Source of the DNA: Candidatus Parcubacteria bacterium
Lineage (GTDB): Bacteria; Patescibacteriota; Patescibacteriia; Patescibacteriales; UBA12075
Length of the DNA stretch: 12,930 nt
Reading direction: 5' to 3'
NCBI GenBank assembly: GCA_023139655.1
Contig: JAGLNE010000059.1
Coordinates: forward strand, 1-12,930
The position numbers were made by a program, and so were the translations under genes. The notes beneath the pieces were generated by a model. The model was given only the letters and a program-made list of their open reading frames with translations, did no database searches and was not told the DNA's origin. Positions 1-5,500 of the stretch are shown here, piece after piece (position 1 is the first letter of the stretch; each line of letters starts with the position of its first letter).

Positions 1-199
1 CCCCGGCCGCCTTTTCCGTAAAAGTAAGCGCCAGAATCTCATCGGACTTAGCCTTGCCTTGCTCGATCAAATAAGCGATCCGCTGAGTAATAACCGTGGT
101 TTTCCCTGTTCCGGCGCCGGCAATAATAAGCAAAGGGCCGTCTTTATGCATAACGGCCTTCATCTGCTCAGGATTCAATTTTTCAAGAAGATTCTGCAT
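1..199 (-). CDS. UvrD/PcrA/Rep-family ATP-dependent DNA helicase, N-terminal 66 codons (3' end off window)
   Basis: The visible N-terminus is that of a superfamily 1A DNA helicase, which unwinds duplex DNA 3'-5' using ATP in repair or replication restart. In order it shows a Q-motif-like LNPEQMKAV (residues 8-16), a Walker A motif GAGTGKT (about 28-34) in the context PLLIIAGAGTGKTTVITQRI, and motif Ia ALTFTEKAAG at the window edge. The ATG at 197-199 is chosen because the Q motif normally starts within about ten residues of the N-terminus. No convincing Shine-Dalgarno lies next to the start; an AAAGGA lies more than 20 nt upstream. Only about a tenth of a usual 650-750-residue protein is present, so UvrD, PcrA and Rep cannot be told apart. 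This is the only clearly housekeeping-type gene in the window and it contains no repeat insert. Confidence 0.93.
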   Translation of the reverse strand, partial: MQNLLEKLNPEQMKAVMHKDGPLLIIAGAGTGKTTVITQRIAYLIEQGKAKSDEILALTFTEKAAG

Positions 200-239
200 T
201 ATAATAGAATAAAAAAATGATTCCTTTTTAAAACTTTAT

Positions 240-327
240 CCGCGGATTTTACGCAGATATCTACGCAGATATTACGCGGATTCACACTCTGCGTTAAATC
301 CGCGTAGTGTCCGCGTAGCATCCGCGG
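240..327. repeat. Inverted pair of CGCGGA-heptamer arrays (4 + 4 units), gene-less
   Basis: The left half has four heptamers in one orientation: CCGCGGA (240-246), ACGCAGA (251-257), ACGCAGA (263-269) and ACGCGGA (274-280), with 4-5-nt spacers. After a 7-nt loop the right half has four in the opposite orientation: TCTGCGT (288-294), TCCGCGT (299-305), TCCGCGT (310-316) and TCCGCGG (321-327). The period is about 11 bp and the outermost unit on each side is the CCGCGGA form. The block ends 2 nt before the stop codon of the 330-950 gene, and the RNA could fold into a long imperfect hairpin that may help terminate transcription. It has the same architecture as the arrays around the GxxExxY gene at 2122-2529, with no gene between the halves. 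Confidence 0.9.
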
Positions 328-329
328 CC

Positions 330-950
330 TTAATTCTCATAATTAAGTATCGCCTTCAACACCTTAGAGTCCTCAGTAAGCGGCTCCATGAATACCACTT
401 GCGCCCGAACCACGCTAAGCGTACCGTCCGGACCATGCATTTCTTTACCCCGCTTTACCAAACGCAGATTCCCGGAGCTTGGCTGGCTTGATTCTTCGGA
501 GTTTAACTGGTCGTAATTATAATATACACTCTTAATAATTATTGGGTCAGCCGTGGTGTCGCCTATCAAGCCATAATAAGTTTCCTCGTTCATCAGCTTA
601 ACCATATACCAATTCGGTTCCTGATCAACTTTTATATCATTTCTATTTGGGAAAAAGAAAAGAAAATAAGAAATTGTCACTACTAAAAGCACCATCAATA
701 TCATGGATAAACGCTTATACATTGGCTCATAAGCCATCCGGGGAACAACCGATTCAAACTGCTTTAGCTCCGGCTTGGGTTCAATGTTTAATCCATCAGC
801 CTGATAAACCTCATCAATCGCTTCCGCCCCATTAGGTCGCTGTTTTCTAATGACCTTCTTCCTCTTAATCGGTCTTTCTTCTGGCGCAGGCGTTTCTTCC
901 GGCTTTTCGGCCGATTCTTTTAAATTTACAGTCTGTTGGAAATTACTCAT
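330..950 (-). CDS. Single-pass membrane protein of unknown function, Patescibacteria-type
   Basis: A 206-residue protein. Residues 1-80 are hydrophilic and probably cytoplasmic, with Pro/Glu-rich stretches and a strongly basic patch (IKRKKVIRKQ, 28-37). A single transmembrane segment spans about 81-100. The C-terminal 105 residues, probably extracytoplasmic, contain 'YMVKLMNEETYYG' and later 'LVKRGKEMHGPDG', then a conserved-looking tail (VVFMEPLTEDSKVLKAI). From memory this pattern (a substrate-free 'xxG-x-YYG' beta module and an 'LVK.G.ElHGP' strand) recurs in uncharacterised Parcubacterial membrane proteins; I cannot confirm it here. No enzyme motif is visible. The ATG at 948-950 has no clear Shine-Dalgarno upstream. 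The gene is flanked downstream by the heptamer array and upstream by the 983-1062 repeat. Confidence 0.85.
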   Translation of the reverse strand: MSNFQQTVNLKESAEKPEETPAPEERPIKRKKVIRKQRPNGAEAIDEVYQADGLNIEPKPELKQFESVVPRMAYEPMYKRLSMILMVLLVVTISYFLFFFPNRNDIKVDQEPNWYMVKLMNEETYYGLIGDTTADPIIIKSVYYNYDQLNSEESSQPSSGNLRLVKRGKEMHGPDGTLSVVRAQVVFMEPLTEDSKVLKAILNYEN

Positions 951-982
951 TGAATTTTTGTTATTTTAATGACGTTAACAAT

Positions 983-1062
983 TGTCATCCTGAGTCCCGC
1001 TTCTGCGGGGCGAAGGATCTCGTGGTATATCCACGGGATTCTTCGCTTCGCTCAGAATGACA
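983..1062. repeat. 80-bp structured inverted repeat with a nested hairpin
   Basis: The outer arms TGTCATCCTGAG (983-994) and CTCAGAATGACA (1051-1062) are inverted copies differing at one base. The inner arms continue as GCGAAGGATCTCGTGG (about 1010-1025) against CCACGGGATTCTTCGC (1031-1046), around a TATAT loop. The left arm carries an extra small hairpin, CCCGC-TTCT-GCGGG (996-1009), where the right arm has only a few bases. The 'GTCATtCTGAGCGAAGCGAAG' type of repeat is widespread in bacterial intergenic DNA, as far as I recall. It fills most of the 126-bp gap between two minus-strand genes and may also act as a transcript end for the 1077-2027 gene, although no clear U-tract follows. Confidence 0.8.
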
Positions 1063-1076
1063 GATGGTTTATATGA

Positions 1077-2027
1077 TTATTCTGTGCTAGTGGCATTTTC
1101 CACTGGCAATTCTATCACCTCCACATCGGGCTCTCCATCCGCTTGCGTCTCACTACTCGTTGCCGTACTGTTTTCTGTTTTCTGTTCACTGTTTTCTAAA
1201 CTATCTTCGCTGCTCGTAGCCGTCTCATTCGTAGTAGTTGAAACATCCTCCTCCTCCGGAATCAAAGTATAATACGGATCACACACATCACCGATATCAT
1301 CACCATCCTTATCCTCCTGACCAGGGTTAAAATCATCCGGGCAATTATCCAAAACACCAAACACATCATCACGGTCCGGATCGTTGGCATTAATATATTC
1401 ATTATAAATATCGGTCAAATCATCAGCCACGGCTGATTCATCCACGCTACTGGCTAAAACGCTGGGCGGAATGCTGGGGCTGGGTATCTCTCGTATTTTA
1501 ATTGGCTCATAATCATTGAAAAATCGGCCTGCCAGATCCAAAGTCGTGCCAATCAGCCCGCTATACTCGCTTACTTCTACGCGCGTACTTTCAACACCCA
1601 GTTCACTGGCCTGTGACTGCTCGGCGCTCAGTTCCTTAATGCGCTGTTCATATTCTTCTTGCAATTCTTCGGCTAAATAAATTCCCAGATCTTTTTTCAA
1701 ACTCTTGCTGACTTTTCTAATTGCTTCCTGTATTTGATACTGCCAGGCATCATCAATTAACGCTAAATCCATATAAGTATAGGTTACATAAAAATAATTA
1801 TCGTCCCCTTCAACTTGTTCAATCCGAAATTCCATATCAAAATTATCCAAATCAGCTTCCAAAAGCAAAATATTATCCACGCCCTCATTGGAAATCTGTT
1901 GTTCACCAATAAACTCCTGCCCCGCCTCGGTCTGAGCCCAAACGCCAGAACCCATAATAAAAATAACTACTAATATTAGCACTGCAGCGTTGTTGTATTT
2001 TATGAAATGAATGGCTTTTTTAAACAT
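1077..2027 (-). CDS. Secreted thrombospondin type 3 repeat (calcium-binding) protein
   Basis: A 316-residue exported protein. It starts with a basic n-region and a hydrophobic segment (about 14-29) ending GVWA-Q, a plausible signal-peptide cleavage site near residue 31. Residues 50-95 look beta-rich and 97-140 are helical and charged. Residues 216-251 form a thrombospondin type 3-like Ca2+-binding module: the 'DPDRDDVFGVLDNCPDDFNP' pattern, then 'DKDGDDIGDVCD', with two cysteines. The tail (258-316) is Thr/Ser/Glu-rich low complexity and shows no sorting signal. The start is taken at the ATG at 2025-2027. The frame stays open to 2162, but that extension only translates the CGCGGA array and would bury the signal peptide. 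A consensus-like promoter at 2053-2081 fits this start. A role in cell-surface or extracellular structure is inferred. Confidence 0.85.
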   Translation of the reverse strand: MFKKAIHFIKYNNAAVLILVVIFIMGSGVWAQTEAGQEFIGEQQISNEGVDNILLLEADLDNFDMEFRIEQVEGDDNYFYVTYTYMDLALIDDAWQYQIQEAIRKVSKSLKKDLGIYLAEELQEEYEQRIKELSAEQSQASELGVESTRVEVSEYSGLIGTTLDLAGRFFNDYEPIKIREIPSPSIPPSVLASSVDESAVADDLTDIYNEYINANDPDRDDVFGVLDNCPDDFNPGQEDKDGDDIGDVCDPYYTLIPEEEDVSTTTNETATSSEDSLENSEQKTENSTATSSETQADGEPDVEVIELPVENATSTE

Positions 2028-2052
2028 ACAGTTGGTGTCTAAACCTTTGGTT

Positions 2053-2081
2053 ATTATACTAAATATTATAATAATTTTCAA
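2053..2081 (-). promoter_or_regulatory. Sigma70-like promoter for the thrombospondin-type gene
   Basis: On the minus strand a -35 box TTGAAA (plus 2076-2081) and a perfect -10 box TATAAT (plus 2053-2058) are separated by exactly 17 nt. Initiation would be near 2046, giving a leader of about 19 nt before the ATG at 2027. The -35 box lies only 5 bp from the outer edge of the inverted heptamer array at 2087, so the neighbouring unit sits just upstream of the promoter without breaking it. Confidence 0.7.
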
Positions 2082-2086
2082 TTGTT

Positions 2087-2131
2087 TATACCGCGGAATT
2101 AACGCGGACCCTACGCGGACCCTACGCGGAT
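2087..2131. repeat. Left inverted terminal array of GxxExxY unit 1 (4 heptamers, 11-bp period)
   Basis: From its outer end the array reads TATA, then CCGCGGA (2091-2097 region) and three ACGCGGA heptamers separated by exactly 4 nt each, ending in T. It matches the reverse complement of 2541-2585 at 37 of 45 positions by my count. All eight differences fall in the 4-nt spacers, and all four heptamers are identical. The array also supplies the last codons and the TAG stop of the GxxExxY gene. Confidence 0.92.
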
Positions 2132-2529
2132 GTGTTTTTTTCACGCGCGGTATCATACACAATGCGTTTTATTATTAGGCCTTTTGGTGAAAAGTTTATT
2201 AAGAAACCTAATTTATACTGCGAGCCTCTTAAATATTTCCAAAACTGGTCTATATCCCCCTTTGACATAAGGGGCTTGCATTTTAATTCTATGATTATTT
2301 TCTTTTCTACAATTATATCCGGGATATAAATGCCCACTTTTTCATTTTTAAAATAAATATTAATTCTTTTTTGGGTTTCAATATTTAGCTTCTTACTTCT
2401 TAATGCGATCTGAACCGCCCGATCTATTACCTTTTCTTTAAACGCGCCGCCAAATTCATTCCATACCTCAAAACAAGCACCTCTTATTAGATATGATTCT
2501 TGCTCATATAATAATTTACCCTCCTTCAT
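2122..2529 (-). CDS. GxxExxY family protein (PD-(D/E)XK nuclease-like fold), variant motif
   Basis: A 135-residue protein of the GxxExxY / PDDEXK_3 type, whose function is unestablished; the fold is nuclease-like. The family's name motif is degenerate here: residues 29-35 read A-F-K-E-K-V-I, keeping only the Glu. The putative PD-(D/E)XK core is intact: PD at 70-71 (IYIPDIIVEKK), then E81-x-K83 in IIIELKCK, followed by the usual 'YKLGFLINFS' strand near 105-114. The ATG at 2527-2529 gives the expected N-terminus (MKEGKLLYEQ). A GGAGG lies inside the first codons rather than upstream. The final residues and TAG stop are encoded by the left heptamer array, and the right array starts 12 nt before the start codon. 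Distribution probably reflects mobility. This looks like a different subfamily from the copy at 7140-7550. Confidence 0.88.
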   Translation of the reverse strand: MKEGKLLYEQESYLIRGACFEVWNEFGGAFKEKVIDRAVQIALRSKKLNIETQKRINIYFKNEKVGIYIPDIIVEKKIIIELKCKPLMSKGDIDQFWKYLRGSQYKLGFLINFSPKGLIIKRIVYDTAREKNTSA

Positions 2530-2540
2530 GTATTTAAACT

Positions 2541-2585
2541 ATCCGCGTTAAATCCGCGTAGTGTCCGCGTACAATCCGCGGTATA
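2541..2585. repeat. Right inverted terminal array of GxxExxY unit 1
   Basis: Four heptamers in plus orientation (three TCCGCGT-type and an outermost TCCGCGG) with 4-nt spacers, ending in TATA at 2582-2585. It is the inverted partner of 2087-2131. It lies 11 bp from the stop codon of the LamG gene and 12 bp from the GxxExxY start, so it serves as both the 3' UTR of one gene and the leader of the other. Confidence 0.92.
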
Positions 2586-2596
2586 GGGTGAATACC

Positions 2597-5500
2597 CTAC
2601 TGCCCAAAACGTACAGCTCCCCCATTAAACTCCGTCTTAACTTGTTCACTAGTAAGCGCGTAATTAAATATTTTCACTTCATCAATCAAACCGCCAAATT
2701 CATAAGCGCCGTTTGTGGCCGCGCCAATAAATATTGGTTCACTTGGATTTGATCTAATCGTTCCCGAATATGAATTTGAATTGCCAGCTTCACCATTAAT
2801 ATAGGCTTTAAGCTCAGAGCCATCAAATACTCCCAACACATGCTGCCACTCACCGGCTACTAAGCCAATTTTTTCACCCGCTTCCGCGGTATTAATATCT
2901 GTTCTTATATGAAATTCTAGCTCGTCATTATTAGCGCTAAAAATAAATGAATCATCACCATCAAAACCGCCATCATACTTTGCAATTATTACACGTTGAG
3001 CGGCTAAAGAGCTGGGTTTTATCCAGGCTGATACTGTCATTTCATCAGTAATATCCAGCTCACTTGGACTCCCAAGATCAATCCAATCATCCTCGCCGTC
3101 ACCACCAAAACTCCCCGCACTATTTATTTTCCCGTCTTTACCATTATACCAAAAAGAGTTAGACGAGCTAGCGCAGGTACCGGTAGCTGTTACGCCAGCC
3201 GTACCAAGATGAAGTGTTCCATGTTCTTTGTTCTGTGTTGCGTCGTGTATTGTCCCGCCCGAGCATTCATCAAACTTCCAATGCCCGATCGGCTTACCTT
3301 TATTATAATCCCAAGCTATTTGCGCCGGGGTGCGGGCGTAATCGTAGATGTGAACTTGATCAATCAAGCCGTCAAATTTCCGAAGATCAAGATGACCTGC
3401 TCTTCCAACAGCCATAATATTATTATAGTCGCAATCACCTGAGGGCATGCTTAAATCACTATCCACTGAATTATCAACATATATATATGCTTCTGTACCA
3501 TTTCTAACTGCTGCTATATGATGCCATTCTCCATCATTCGCGGTATTAGTTGAGCCAACAGAGTCATTAGTACTGCCATCTGAAATGTGGAACTCTAATA
3601 TACCGCCAGCCTGTATGTGCAATCTTACCCCGCTGTCTCCTCCGGCAAAACTATCACCGGCTCTGTAGACTATAGCCCCTATAGAGGTTTGAGTGGTTTT
3701 TATCCAGGCGGAAAGAGTATAGTTGCCAGAGGCAAAATTAAAATTACCCACGTCCACATAATCACTACTCCCATCAAAACTCAAACCACTGCCATATTTC
3801 CCCCTGGTCCAGGTTGGAGAAGAAGCCGTGTTCACAAACACGCCGTCATTGCCTTGCCCGCTGGTGTCATAGGTCGTAGTGCCGGTTTTTTCATCAAACT
3901 TCAACTCCAAAACCGGCGGCGAGCAAGTGGCTGTGTCCCCCGGGATGCAGTATTCTGTGCCAGCCCCCGTCACAGTCGTGCCATCATCATCAGCGCTTGA
4001 CGCTTGACCCATTACCGCGGCCTGACCACTATTATAAAGCGTCTTAACCTCATCAACACTCAAAGCATAATTATAAATCTTTACTTCGTCTATTAAAACA
4101 TTACTATATTGCGCTAAATCAATATCTCCGCCAATCTCCAGATTTTCCGAGGAATCAGGAAAAGTCGCCGGAATAGTGCCAGTAAATGACAATGTCTGCT
4201 GTTTGCCGTTAATATATAATTTTAACCGATTGCTATTGCCGGTTTTATCGCCATCATAAATTACCTGCAGATTATACCAGGTGCTAGCTGACAAATCCGC
4301 GCCAACAGTAGCGCCGTAATTCGTGCAATCATCAGTCAGCCCGCTGGCCACGCATATCCGCAGTTCATCACTATTCGTATTATCTGATTTTATCAACACC
4401 GCGTTTTGATTGCCGCCCCATTGCGCGATAATCGGTTCGCTTGTCGCCAGTGTTTGCCAATTAATAAATTTAGAAATTGAAAATTGTTTGAAAATTGAAA
4501 ATTGAAAATTGAAAATTGAGTAGTCATCCACCCCATCAAACTCAATCGCCTGGCCAAACTTCCCATTCTTAGTCCACATCGCGCTAGTGGCTGTATTAGT
4601 CCCACCCGAACCGGGGTAAAGTGTACCAGTAAGGGCCTGTCCTGAGCCTGCCGAATGGACGGTTTCACCATAACCCTCATCAAAATGTAAATCCAAAACC
4701 GGGGATTTAATCGCCGGCGCACCGGCATTCATATCTTCTAGTATTTGTTTCTGGGTCCGGGCATAATTATAAATACGGACATCATCAATAAGTCCGTCAA
4801 AATACCGTTGGTCAGAATGACCCGCTCTTCCAACAGCCATTATATTATTATAGTCGCAATCACCTGAAGGCATGCTTAAATCACTGTCCACTGAATTATC
4901 AACATAGATATACGCTTCTGAACCATTTCTAACTGCCGCCACATGATGCCACTCCCCATTATTTACAGTGTCTGTTGATGCGATAAGATCATTAGTACTT
5001 CCGTCTGAAATATGTAAATGTACTTGTCCGTCAGCTTCTAATTCAAATCTAACTCCAGTATCTCCACCTGCGAAATTTATACCACCTCTCGCTAAGATAC
5101 TACTTATTGAAGTTTGAGTGGTTTTTATCCATGCTGAAAGAGTATAGTCGCCAGAGGCAAAATTAAAATTACCAGCATCCACATAATCACTACCCCCATC
5201 AAAACTCAAAGCACTGCCATATTTCCCCCTCGCCCAGGTCGCCCCGCTAATCGTCCCATCATTCCCACCCGCAAAAGATGAACTGGCAATAGAATCATAA
5301 GCCGTCGTCCCGCTTTTTTCATCAAACTTCCAATGCGCCACCGGCCCGGGCGCCCATTCATATAATCTCCTGACCTCTGTTGGATTAAGCGCGCGATTGT
5401 AAATGCGGACTTCATCTATTTGGCCGTCCCAGGATAAATTTGAATCCGAATTTGCGCCAATATTAATATCAAAAGTTGAACTTCTGGTCATCCCCGTAAG

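Larger units (their letters stand above)
2087..2585 (-). mobile_element. Candidate mobile unit 1: GxxExxY gene bounded by inverted heptamer arrays
   Basis: A 499-bp block in which inverted 45-bp arrays (2087-2131 and 2541-2585) enclose one gene, GxxExxY (2122-2529), and almost nothing else. It fits exactly between the stop codon of the LamG gene (2597) and the -35 box of the next gene's promoter (2081). Both outer ends carry TATA, which is its own complement, so it could be either part of the inverted repeat or a 4-bp target duplication. No transposase is present in the unit. That it moves is inference, based on the boundaries, the gene-less relative at 240-327, and a second GxxExxY gene at 7140-7550 with analogous ends. 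Confidence 0.45.

Noticed and set aside
240-327. Regularly spaced short repeats as a CRISPR array
   Set aside because: Repeats are only 7 bp with 4-5-bp spacers and inverted halves; a CRISPR array needs 21-40-bp repeats and ~30-40-bp spacers. No cas gene is present.
2028-2162. Longer start for the thrombospondin-type protein (45 extra N-terminal residues)
   Set aside because: The extension translates the CGCGGA array and the promoter, and would bury a normal signal peptide; the ATG at 2027 follows a good promoter.
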